Source of the DNA: CAYLLT01 sp964591605
GTDB lineage: Bacteria > Planctomycetota > Phycisphaerae > UBA1845 > PWPN01
Direction: 5' to 3'
Assembly (NCBI GenBank): GCA_964591605.1
Contig: CAZQEN010000028.1
Span: 1 to 36,721, forward strand
Length of the DNA: 36,721 nucleotides
The notes under the pieces are model-generated. The model searched no databases. It worked only from the letters and a program-made list of their open reading frames with translations, and was not told the origin of the DNA. Both the position numbers and the translations under genes were made by a program. Of the stretch, positions 1-6,452 are shown piece after piece; position 1 is the stretch's first letter; each line of letters begins with the position of its first letter.

Positions 1-820
1 AGTCACAGACGGGACAACGCACGCGTGATCGGGCCTGGGCACCAAAGTACGCCCAAGCCAACACCGTCAGGCCAGCACAAAGGACACACACTGCCCAAGG
101 CAGGAAGGGCGCATCCCAATAATCGCTCCACGACATGTAAGAGCCTATCGGCTTGAACCGTGTCAGAATTCGCACCAGGCAGAGCATGACCAGCAACTCA
201 GCAAGCAGCACGCGGCAGCTTCTCCAGACGATGACGAGCAGGAGCAAGACCAGGCACCCCCAGAGGTCATGATCCCGCAGATACTGCCTGGCCTCCTGCC
301 AGGCGGGAGGGTCGAGTGGATATGTCACATCGGGGACCGCCTCCGGTGCCAGCATCACATCGCGCAGCCTGCCCGCTGAAAAGCTGATGACGAAGGGCAC
401 TCCCTCCGAATCACGATAGCCACAGGCGGTGTGGCCTTGCGGTGTGGACCGGCATGAAAGCTGCACCCCGAGGACCTGTTCCACGTCCCTCTGGGAAGGT
501 GCCCAGTTCTGTCGTATCCGGTCGAGTGAACGGAGCATGTTGCGATAGAGTTGCTGTGCGACCGGGGGATCCGGCTGGCGCCAAGGCGGGTCCAGCATCA
601 GGGCTATGCTTCGCTGCATCCCGACTCGGCTGCGCAGCGCGTTGGCCTTGTGCTCAAGGGCGATCTGTCGTTCCAAGGAGGCCTGATAACGCTGCTCGAG
701 TACCCACTGCTGCCACGTGCTGAACCCGATCGCGGCGCCTGTAACCGCGAGAAAAGCGATCCACAGCCGAGGATGTAGCTTGCGAGGAGGCCGATGTGGA
801 GAACCGGGATCGAAGGCCAA
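1..820 (-). CDS. Membrane protein of unknown function, 3' end cut by window edge
   Basis: An uninterrupted reading frame of 273 codons runs off the left edge without a stop. I chose the TTG at 818-820 because a strong Shine-Dalgarno AAGGAGG lies five bases upstream; no ATG fits. The protein has a basic N-terminus, a TM segment at about residues 19-36, a soluble part rich in Gln/Arg (about 38-180), a long hydrophobic stretch at about 187-219 (one or two TM segments) and another at about 239-260. It then reads RVRCPVCD where the window ends. A CPxC at this place, just after the last TM helix, resembles the first half of the small zinc ribbon (CxxCGYDLRG...CPECG) common at the ends of planctomycete membrane proteins; that completion is inference. 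The function is unknown. The open frame, the ribosome binding site and sensible membrane topology together support a real gene. Confidence 0.7.
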   Translation of the reverse strand, partial: MAFDPGSPHRPPRKLHPRLWIAFLAVTGAAIGFSTWQQWVLEQRYQASLERQIALEHKANALRSRVGMQRSIALMLDPPWRQPDPPVAQQLYRNMLRSLDRIRQNWAPSQRDVEQVLGVQLSCRSTPQGHTACGYRDSEGVPFVISFSAGRLRDVMLAPEAVPDVTYPLDPPAWQEARQYLRDHDLWGCLVLLLLVIVWRSCRVLLAELLVMLCLVRILTRFKPIGSYMSWSDYWDAPFLPWAVCVLCAGLTVLAWAYFGAQARSRVRCPVCD

Positions 821-1281
821 CTCACCCTCCTTCCTTGGCCCGGATGCAACTCTAATCGGAACATGTGATCGGATCAACCTGACGAGGATCGCCTCGTGCG
901 CTCCCGTCCGAACGACCGAAACCCCAAAGGCCGTCAAGCTGCAGCCACGGATGCAGCAACGGCCGCAGGCCGAAGCGGAACCCGTGGAAGGTACGGATTG
1001 GGAACCCAAGCCCCGGCAGGGGCAACAGAACCGGGGGCGCAGTGACTGCCCGGTCCTTGATCATCAACCGCGCGGGCCTGCCTCCGCCCCATCCGGGGCC
1101 GAATCGTTCATCACCGCTCTCTCCACGGCTTTCGGCCGTCTGACGGCATCCTTCCCTCGTGGCTACCCGCCGTCGCGCCTGCCGGGGTAGATCGCCCTCA
1201 GGTTCTGAAGCCTCCGCGGCCGATAGTTCAAACATCGATGAAGCATGAGGCTTCTTTCAAAGAGCATGGAGGCTCGGCAGT
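821..1281. other. Intergenic stretch with a dispersed-repeat remnant
   Basis: This 461-base gap lies between the divergent left-edge gene and the ArsR-type gene. Short frames exist on both strands, but none has a convincing start or family resemblance. Positions 1009-1028 match a motif (AGCCCCGGCAGGGGC and a following ACAG) that recurs at 23612 and, inverted, at 23748-23767. Nearby, CCCGTGGAA at about 981 also recurs at about 23670. I read the centre of the gap as an eroded copy of that repeat family. Promoters for the two divergent genes must lie here, but I see no convincing -35/-10 pair. Confidence 0.5.
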
Positions 1282-1677
1282 ATGGAGTTTGACGAACTGT
1301 ACAAGGCCCTGGCCGACGAGCATCGGCGGGAGATTGTCACGGCGTTGTGCGAGCAGCCGGTGGTGGCCGGGGAGCTGGCCCGGCGGGTGGGGCTGGCGCC
1401 GAATGCGCTGTCGTTTCACCTCAAGTGGCTGCGGTCGGCCGGGCTGATCGGGATGCAGCGCCGGGGCCGGCACCTGTGGTATCACCTGAACGGGGCGGCG
1501 CTGGATACGTGGCGCCAGCACGTCAATGCGGCATTCCGGCCGCGGGAAGCACTCGTACAGACGACACCGGGGCGGGAATCCGACGGCCGCTTCACCCTGG
1601 CGGCCGTCCCGACCCCGGCCCTGTCGGCAGCCGAAACCCCCACCGACGATGGGTCCCTGCCGGCCGAGTTGCTGTGA
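1282..1677 (+). CDS. ArsR-family winged-helix transcriptional regulator
   Basis: This is a 131-residue protein. Its N-terminal 85 residues form a typical ArsR-type winged helix: MEFDELYKALADEHRREIV (helix 1, with the family's ALAdptRrxIL pattern), then VAGELARRVGLAPNALSFHL (the recognition helix-turn-helix) and a wing around QRRGRHLWYHLN. No metal-binding CxC motif is visible in the recognition helix, so metal sensing is unlikely; many non-metal members act as autorepressors. The C-terminal 45 residues are Pro/Thr-rich and probably disordered. The ATG at 1282 is preceded by GGAGG at 1268. It is the first gene on the plus strand and lies 267 bases before the pspA block. It could regulate that block, but nothing in the sequence proves it. 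Confidence 0.85.
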   Translation: MEFDELYKALADEHRREIVTALCEQPVVAGELARRVGLAPNALSFHLKWLRSAGLIGMQRRGRHLWYHLNGAALDTWRQHVNAAFRPREALVQTTPGRESDGRFTLAAVPTPALSAAETPTDDGSLPAELL

Positions 1678-1717
1678 ACCGGTTCAGGCCACGGCCGACG
1701 CAGGCGAGGTGCGGCTG

Positions 1718-1742
1718 AGGTCCCGCCCGCCAGCCGGGACCT
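1718..1742 (+). terminator. Possible hairpin terminator after the ArsR gene
   Basis: AGGTCCCG (1718-1725) and CGGGACCT (1735-1742) form a perfect 8-bp stem with a 9-base loop, 40 bases after the ArsR-type stop codon. No T-run follows, so it may be a factor-assisted terminator or only a chance GC-rich stem. Confidence 0.3.
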
Positions 1743-1826
1743 GCTGAAGGCCGCCCCGGCCGGCGGCGCTTACCGGTCGGCTCACCAGAATGCGGCATCG
1801 GTTATAAAATGCGGTGCCGCCTGTAA

Positions 1827-1855
1827 TTGACAAGCATCGCGGGCGCTCATAGAAG
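1827..1855 (+). promoter_or_regulatory. Candidate sigma-70 promoter of pspA
   Basis: A perfect -35 box TTGACA (1827-1832) is followed after 17 bases by TAGAAG (1850-1855), which matches the -10 consensus at four of six positions. Transcription would start near 1862, leaving an untranslated leader of about 80 bases before the pspA start. No sigma-54 type GG-N10-GC site was seen, unlike the classical E. coli psp promoter. Confidence 0.45.
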
Positions 1856-1944
1856 GTAAACTTGGCGACCACATTCTTCGTTCGCGCGGGACTCTGGCCC
1901 GTCCGTGCGGACCTCGTGACCTTGCTGTCGCAGAGGGTACACAC

Positions 1945-2697
1945 ATGATCGTCGGGAAGCTCTGGCATGCGGTGATGGCGCAGTTCAACAAGCTGGCCAA
2001 TATCTTCTGGACCGCGGACCCGATCGCCCAGATGCAGTACGAGTACGACCAGGCCGTCGCCCAGCTCAAGGAGGGGCGCGAGGGTCTTGAGCAGTACCGC
2101 GGGCTGGTCGAGCGCGTGCTGCGGCAGGTGTCCAACGACAAGGCCCACGTCAGCAGCCTGGAAGCGAAGGTGAAGGCCTATCTCCAGGCCGGCGACCGCG
2201 AGACAGCCTCGAAGTTTGCCCTGGAGCTGCAGAAGGCCAGGCAGCAACTCGCCGAGAACGAAGGCCAGCTCAAGCTCCACGAAGAGGCCTACAACAACAG
2301 CCTGAGCAAGATCAAGCACGCCAGCGGCAAGCTGGCGAAGGTGCGCGACAAGATCGCCCGCTACGACGCCGAGCTCAAGATGAGCCGGGCCGAAGCCGAG
2401 ATGGCCAAGCTCGCCCAGTCCTTCGACTTTGACGTCACGACCGATTTCGGGCAGATCGAGCAGGTGATCCAGGACAAGATCAGCCTCAACCGGGCGAAGG
2501 TGCGCGTGGCCGCGGACCTCTCGAGCGAGGGGATCGAGGATCTGAAGCGCGAACAGGCGATGGAAACGGCGCTGGCGGATCAGGCCCTGCGCGAGTTCGA
2601 GGTGCAGATGGGCCTGGTGACGCCCGAGACCGCCGGCGTGACGCAGGCCGAGAAGGAACTCGGTCCGGCGAAGGAAACCGCTGCGCAGACGCAGTGA
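1945..2697 (+). CDS. pspA: PspA/IM30-family membrane-stress protein
   Basis: This 250-residue protein is close to the usual PspA length. The N-terminus (MIVGKLWHAVMAQFNKLANI) can form the amphipathic membrane-binding helix. It is followed by the family-like DPIAQMQYEYDQAVAQLKEG and a long charged coiled coil (about residues 35-190) rich in Glu, Lys, Gln and Ala. The C-terminus trails into an unstructured Gln/Ala-rich tail. PspA proteins are ESCRT-III relatives that assemble on stressed inner membranes and maintain the proton motive force; this is family knowledge. An AGAGGG ribosome site precedes the ATG. It heads a same-strand block that includes an AAA ATPase, a VWA lipoprotein and an ABC transporter. 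No pspB, pspC or pspF is seen here. Confidence 0.9.
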   Translation: MIVGKLWHAVMAQFNKLANIFWTADPIAQMQYEYDQAVAQLKEGREGLEQYRGLVERVLRQVSNDKAHVSSLEAKVKAYLQAGDRETASKFALELQKARQQLAENEGQLKLHEEAYNNSLSKIKHASGKLAKVRDKIARYDAELKMSRAEAEMAKLAQSFDFDVTTDFGQIEQVIQDKISLNRAKVRVAADLSSEGIEDLKREQAMETALADQALREFEVQMGLVTPETAGVTQAEKELGPAKETAAQTQ

Positions 2698-2738
2698 CGC
2701 CAACACGGATGCGACCTGTACAAACGGAGGATTTCTAA

Positions 2739-2818
2739 CACGAAGGCACGAAGACACGAAGAAAAAGAAGAACAAGTCAATCCTTCCCGCTCTTGCTTCG
2801 TGTCTTCGTGCCTTCGTG
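2739..2818. repeat. Inverted repeat with perfect 23-bp arms (CACGAAG family)
   Basis: The left arm 2739-2761 is built of three CACGAAG-like units. The right arm 2796-2818 is its exact reverse complement; 34 A/G-rich bases separate them. A degenerate partial copy (TTTCGTGTTTTCGTGATG) follows near 2870-2887. The same 23-bp arms occur at 27784-27806 and 27924-27946, so this is a dispersed element and not a gene-specific terminator. It fills most of the gap between pspA and the AAA gene. Confidence 0.9.
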
Positions 2819-2897
2819 GTTTCCTCCTGGTTGAGATGCCTGGTGACGCCGGCTTCATCTTTTCGCGCTTTCGTGTTTTCGTGATGAGAAGACTGAC

Positions 2898-4673
2898 ATG
2901 GGCGATGTGCCGGCTCTGCTGAAACCCAGCCCGTCGCTGCCCGACTGGCATCCGAACTGGGCACGTGAGTTGGCCGAACTCTACTTTTCGGGCACCACCT
3001 GCCTTTTCGTCCTCCACGGCAACGTCCATGACCTGATCCGCTGCCCGCGCGGTAATTCCGAGGACTACTGCAACCTCTCCGAGTTCCTCGCCTCCCAGGT
3101 GTTCGGCTCGTGGGATATCGTGCTGCAGTACGACCTGGGCCGGGGGCTTCGGCCGCTGCCCGGCGGCGACCCCGCCCGGCTTCAGTCGATGATGCAGCAC
3201 CTCGCGGGGCGGCTGGGCGACCCGACCACCTGGCCGGGCGAACCTGAGAAAGTGCTCTTCCTGCTCGACCGGTTCATCGAGCGCAGCCTGCTCGATACCG
3301 AGCCCGCCTCGCGCAAGCGCATCGCCATCGTGCTCGATTACGCCCAGTACCTCGCCCCCGCCGGCGACTTGAACACGCTCACGCGCGGCACGGGAGCGAA
3401 CCTCGTACGGCTCCTGGGCTGGGCGCAGAACCCGTACATTAAACGCGTCAACATCGCGATCTGCCTGGTGGCCGAGAAGCTGGCCGAGGTCAACGACCGC
3501 CTCACGCAGAACCCGCACGTGGCCACGATCGGCATCCCCCTGCCCGACCAACCGACGCGCGAGGCGTTCGCCCGCTGGTCGGCCCGCGCGGAAGACTTCT
3601 CGAAAATCGCCGCGTTCACACCCGAGACGCTGGCCGAGCTCGCCAACGGCCTGAGCCTGATGAGTCTGCACGTCGTGCTCTCGCGAGCGCGGCAGACACA
3701 GCAGGCCGTCGATGCCAAGCGCTTCAAACAGCTCAAGAAAACGATGATCGAACGGCAGTGCCAGGGGCTCGTCGAGTTCGTCGAGCCGTCGCACACGCTC
3801 GACCTGCTCGTCGGCCAGGAAGCGGCCAAGCGGAGGCTCCAGGAGGACGCGAATCTGATCCTGAGCAACCGCCTCGAGCTGGCCCCGATGGGCTACCTGC
3901 TCTGCGGGCCGGTGGGCACGGGCAAGACGTTTCTGGCCGAGTGCTACGCCGGCTCGATCGGCATCCCGTGCGTGAAGCTGCGGAACTTCCGGTCAAAGTA
4001 CGTGGGCGAGACCGAGGGGAACCTCGAACAGGTGCTCACCGTGCTGCGCTCGCTCGGCCCGGTGGTGGTGATCATCGACGAGGCCGACGCCGCACTCGGC
4101 AACCGCCAGGCCGACGGCGACTCGGGCACCTCCAGCCGCGTCTTCTCGATGATCGCCAGCCAGATGGGCGACACGCAGTACCGCGGGCGGATCATCTGGA
4201 TGCTGCTCACGTCGCGGCCGGACCTGCTGCCGATCGACCTGAAACGCCAGGGCCGGGCCGAGACGCACATCCCGATGTTCTACCCGCACACGGAGGCGGA
4301 GCTCCGCGAGATGGTCCGGGTGATGGCCAAAAAGAACAGGATCGCACTCTCCGCTGACGCGCTGGGGCCGATTCCGACCGACCGGCAGCTCAGCGGCGCG
4401 GACATTGAGAGCATCGTGCTGGCCGCCCAGCGCCGGGCGCTCGCGGCCGGGCGTCAGGAGATCGGCGCCGGGGACCTTTCGCAGGCACTGGCGGACTTCA
4501 TCCCCTCGGCACAGGGGCTCGAAAAGGAGATGCAGGAGCTGGCGGCCGTGCTCGAGTGCACGCAGCTCGACTTCCTGCCGCCGCACTGGCGCGAGAAGGT
4601 CGCCCGGCCTGATGGCCGGTCGAAACTGCAGGAGCGGCTCGTGGCCATCCGCAGCCTGATCGAATCACGGTAG
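2898..4673 (+). CDS. AAA-family ATPase with a degenerate N-terminal ATPase-like module
   Basis: This 591-residue protein has one clear AAA ATPase domain in its C-terminal half: Walker A GPVGTGKT (337-344), Walker B VVVIIDEADA (389-398), a sensor-1 region LLTSRPDLLPIDLKRQGRAE (436-455) and an alpha-helical lid to about residue 530. In sensor 1 the usual Asn of ATNRPD is Ser. Residues 30-290 look like a second, degenerate P-loop module: CLFVLHGNVHDLI in place of Walker A, and RIAIVLDYAQYLAP resembling Walker B without the DE pair. That reading is inference. It follows pspA by 200 bases on the same strand. AAA proteins remodel partner proteins, so a role on PspA assemblies or on the downstream envelope proteins is possible. 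Its last codons and stop lie inside a dispersed repeat. Confidence 0.85.
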   Translation: MGDVPALLKPSPSLPDWHPNWARELAELYFSGTTCLFVLHGNVHDLIRCPRGNSEDYCNLSEFLASQVFGSWDIVLQYDLGRGLRPLPGGDPARLQSMMQHLAGRLGDPTTWPGEPEKVLFLLDRFIERSLLDTEPASRKRIAIVLDYAQYLAPAGDLNTLTRGTGANLVRLLGWAQNPYIKRVNIAICLVAEKLAEVNDRLTQNPHVATIGIPLPDQPTREAFARWSARAEDFSKIAAFTPETLAELANGLSLMSLHVVLSRARQTQQAVDAKRFKQLKKTMIERQCQGLVEFVEPSHTLDLLVGQEAAKRRLQEDANLILSNRLELAPMGYLLCGPVGTGKTFLAECYAGSIGIPCVKLRNFRSKYVGETEGNLEQVLTVLRSLGPVVVIIDEADAALGNRQADGDSGTSSRVFSMIASQMGDTQYRGRIIWMLLTSRPDLLPIDLKRQGRAETHIPMFYPHTEAELREMVRVMAKKNRIALSADALGPIPTDRQLSGADIESIVLAAQRRALAAGRQEIGAGDLSQALADFIPSAQGLEKEMQELAAVLECTQLDFLPPHWREKVARPDGRSKLQERLVAIRSLIESR

Positions 4674-4846
4674 GGTGGGCTCTGCCCACCACTCGATTCG
4701 CAGTGGGCGGGCTCTCCCCACCACGATTCACGGTAGGGTGGGCTCTGCCCACCACGCAGGCCAAAGCGTCACGGCAGGTGGGCGGAGCCCACCCTACCAA
4801 TACGCAGATCGAAGCGTCACGGCGGGTGGGCGGAGCCCACCCCACC
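4661..4846. repeat. Cluster of GGTGGGC-type short repeats
   Basis: Two direct copies of a 32-base unit (4661-4692 and 4724-4755) differ at one position. Both contain GGTAGGGTGGGCTCTGCCCA, itself nearly palindromic. A further degenerate copy lies between them (about 4700-4722). Two inverted copies containing GGTGGGCGGAGCCCACC follow (about 4777-4798 and 4825-4846). The first copy supplies the last codons and the TAG stop (4671-4673) of the AAA gene. The region fills the gap up to the next gene. Reverse-strand frames here read VGWAPPT and VGRAHPT again and again, a typical artefact of this repeat. Confidence 0.9.
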
Positions 4847-4875
4847 GATAAGGGTCGAATATAAGGAATCGGGAC

Positions 4876-5310
4876 ATGGCAAAGAAAAAAGCAGCAAAGC
4901 AGGCAAAGGGCAGACCGGCCGTCGCGAAGGGCAAATCGACACCCCGGAAGCCCGCCCGGAAGGACGCGGGCAGATCCGCGTCCAAACCCCCCGCCAAGAA
5001 GCCGGCCTCCCGCCCGGCCGGGCCGCGTCAGAGCTGGCTCGACGAATCGGCGCAAACGCCGATCATTGACCGCTACGCCCGGCAGCTCGGGACCTTCATC
5101 GAGGCCATGGCCGATGGGCAGATCGATGAGAGCGAGCTCAAGGCGCAGGAACGCCGGCTCGTCGCCCTCATGAAGGAGGTAGAACCGAAGCTCGACCCGG
5201 CCCTGCATGAGAAAGTGACGCGCCTGCTGTGCGAGGTCACCGCCTACGACATCATGCACATGCTGCATGCAATGGCCCAGCGCCCGACGGCGACCGAGTT
5301 TCAGGGCTGA
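4876..5310 (+). CDS. Small protein with Lys/Ala/Pro-rich N-terminal tail
   Basis: I do not recognise a family for this 144-residue protein. Residues 1-52 are a very basic, low-complexity tail (MAKKKAAKQAKGRPAVAKGK and onward) resembling bacterial histone-H1-like tails, and could bind nucleic acid or acidic membranes. Residues 53-144 form a compact, probably all-helical domain with two acidic amphipathic helices (IDRYARQLGTFIEAMADGQI, then ESELKAQERRLVALMKEVEP) and an ending rich in Met and His (YDIMHMLHAMAQRP). There is no signal peptide or TM segment, so it is cytoplasmic. It lies between the AAA ATPase and the VWA lipoprotein on the same strand, which suggests it belongs to the block. The ATG at 4876 has a weak AAGGAA site upstream. 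Confidence 0.7.
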   Translation: MAKKKAAKQAKGRPAVAKGKSTPRKPARKDAGRSASKPPAKKPASRPAGPRQSWLDESAQTPIIDRYARQLGTFIEAMADGQIDESELKAQERRLVALMKEVEPKLDPALHEKVTRLLCEVTAYDIMHMLHAMAQRPTATEFQG

Positions 5311-5401
5311 GCGCTTGTGCCGGTGGGCAGGGCGTCTCACCCGCACGGTGTGGCACAAGTGCTCGTCCGGATGGAGCCTCCAGGCACGCCGTGACGGAGC
5401 C

Positions 5402-5466
5402 CGAAGCGCAAGCGAGGGGTTCACGCGGAAGGCGCCCGGTCCTGTAAACCCCACGCTTGCGCTTCG
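5402..5466. repeat. Inverted repeat CGAAGCGCAAGCG
   Basis: Perfect 13-bp arms CGAAGCGCAAGCG (5402-5414) and CGCTTGCGCTTCG (5454-5466) are separated by 39 bases, in the 273-base gap before the VWA lipoprotein gene. Upstream, at about 5318-5355, is a degenerate palindrome (CTTGTGCCGGTGGGC ... GTGTGGCACAAG). No reading frame here looks coding. Confidence 0.75.
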
Positions 5467-5583
5467 AGTTGCATGCGCGATTCCAAAAAAACCGTCGGGT
5501 TATCATTGCAGCGACCGGCCGGAGCGCTTCCAATGACCCCGTGACGCAGCACACCTGCATCGTCGCGCGGAACGGAGGTGATC

Positions 5584-6381
5584 ATGAGACGGGAGCCAGC
5601 AGCATTCGTGGCCGTCGCAATCCTGGCGGCCGGCGTGTCGAGTGGGACCGGTTGCGACAGCAAGAAGCAGTCCACCCACTCCGGCCAGTCCGGCTCTCGC
5701 CAGCATCAACCAGGCCGGGCGACCCCGGCCGCCTCATCCGACGAGATCCCCCTGCCACGGGCGGATCAACGCCTGTGTACCGGCGTGGTCGTGTTGATCG
5801 ACACCTCCGGCAGCATGGGCAAATCCGTCCGCGGAGCGACCGGCCAGCCCCGGCCCAAACACCGGATCGCTCGGGAGGCACTCGAACGGATCGTGACCTA
5901 CACCGCCCGGTGGCAGAAAAGCCACGCGGACCGCATCCTGCAGCTCGGTCTGGTCAACTTCAGCAGTTCCGCGAGCACGTTGTTGCCGATGAAACCGTTT
6001 GACGAATCCGCCACCCGGGCTGCTCTGCGGGAAATACCCTCTCCGGCCGGCGGGACGGCCATCGGCGAGGCGCTGAAAACCGCCTACCAGTCGCTCTACG
6101 CGAGCGGCTGCGTACGCAAATACGTCCTCTGCATCACGGATGGCGAGAATACGTCGGGACTTGAGCCTGATCGGGTGGCGCGGCAGCTTTTCGGTCAGAC
6201 CGGCGGCGAGGTCGAGCTGCATTTCATCGCCTTCGACACGTCGGCCGAGAAATTCGGCTTCCTGGCCACCGTCAACGGACACGTGGTCGAGGCCGCCGAC
6301 GAGAAGCAGCTCAACGCGAGCCTGTCGGAAATCTATGAGAAGAACATCCTCGCCGAGGCCATGCCGGCCGAGCGCGAGTAA
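5584..6381 (+). CDS. Lipoprotein with von Willebrand factor A domain
   Basis: This 265-residue protein starts at ATG 5584, with GGAGG five bases upstream; the in-frame GTG at 5578 overlaps that ribosome site and is rejected. Residues 1-24 are a lipoprotein signal (MRREPAAFVAVAILAAGVSS then GTGC, Cys24 the likely lipidation site). A Ser/Gln/Pro linker follows to about residue 65. The VWA domain has an intact MIDAS: DTSGSM (73-78), Thr158 in GGTAIGEAL and Asp186 in ITDGEN. These coordinate a divalent cation and bind partner proteins in known VWA domains. It should be anchored to a membrane and face the periplasm. It sits 71 bases before the SBP-OmpA gene, so that protein is its most likely partner or regulator. 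Asp+2 of the lipoprotein (CDSKK) would favour inner-membrane retention under the E. coli rule. Confidence 0.88.
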   Translation: MRREPAAFVAVAILAAGVSSGTGCDSKKQSTHSGQSGSRQHQPGRATPAASSDEIPLPRADQRLCTGVVVLIDTSGSMGKSVRGATGQPRPKHRIAREALERIVTYTARWQKSHADRILQLGLVNFSSSASTLLPMKPFDESATRAALREIPSPAGGTAIGEALKTAYQSLYASGCVRKYVLCITDGENTSGLEPDRVARQLFGQTGGEVELHFIAFDTSAEKFGFLATVNGHVVEAADEKQLNASLSEIYEKNILAEAMPAERE

Positions 6382-6391
6382 CATGATGAAC

Positions 6392-6421
6392 GCCGCCCAA
6401 GTGAGTAGACTGTGGGGCGGC
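6392..6421. other. Short hairpin between VWA and SBP-OmpA genes
   Basis: GCCGCCC (6392-6398) and GGGCGGC (6415-6421) are perfect 7-bp arms around a 16-base loop in the 71-base gap. It has no T-run. It could be an mRNA processing or attenuation structure that sets the ratio of the two proteins, or only chance in GC-rich DNA. Confidence 0.3.
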
Positions 6422-6452
6422 AGGTGAGCGAACAAAAGAACGGAGCATAGCC

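Noticed and set aside
604..864. 86-codon minus-strand ATG frame near the left edge
   Set aside because: It overlaps the larger left-edge frame in another phase, is Ser/Arg/Pro-rich and lacks a ribosome site.
852..1235. 127-codon minus-strand frame upstream of the ArsR-type gene
   Set aside because: It covers the eroded AGCCCCGGCAGGGGC repeat; the translation (FHGFRFGLRP, LHPWLQ) is the sort produced again and again by planctomycete repeats, and there is no ribosome site.
2739..2818. Reading the CACGAAG inverted repeat as a simple terminator of pspA or as a CRISPR array
   Set aside because: Its arms are identical to those at 27784-27946, so it is dispersed; it has no T-run and no regular spacers.
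4498..5454. Minus-strand frame with repeated VGWAPPT and VGRAHPT peptides
   Set aside because: The peptide repeats come from translating the GGTGGGC DNA repeats; the rest is antisense to real genes.
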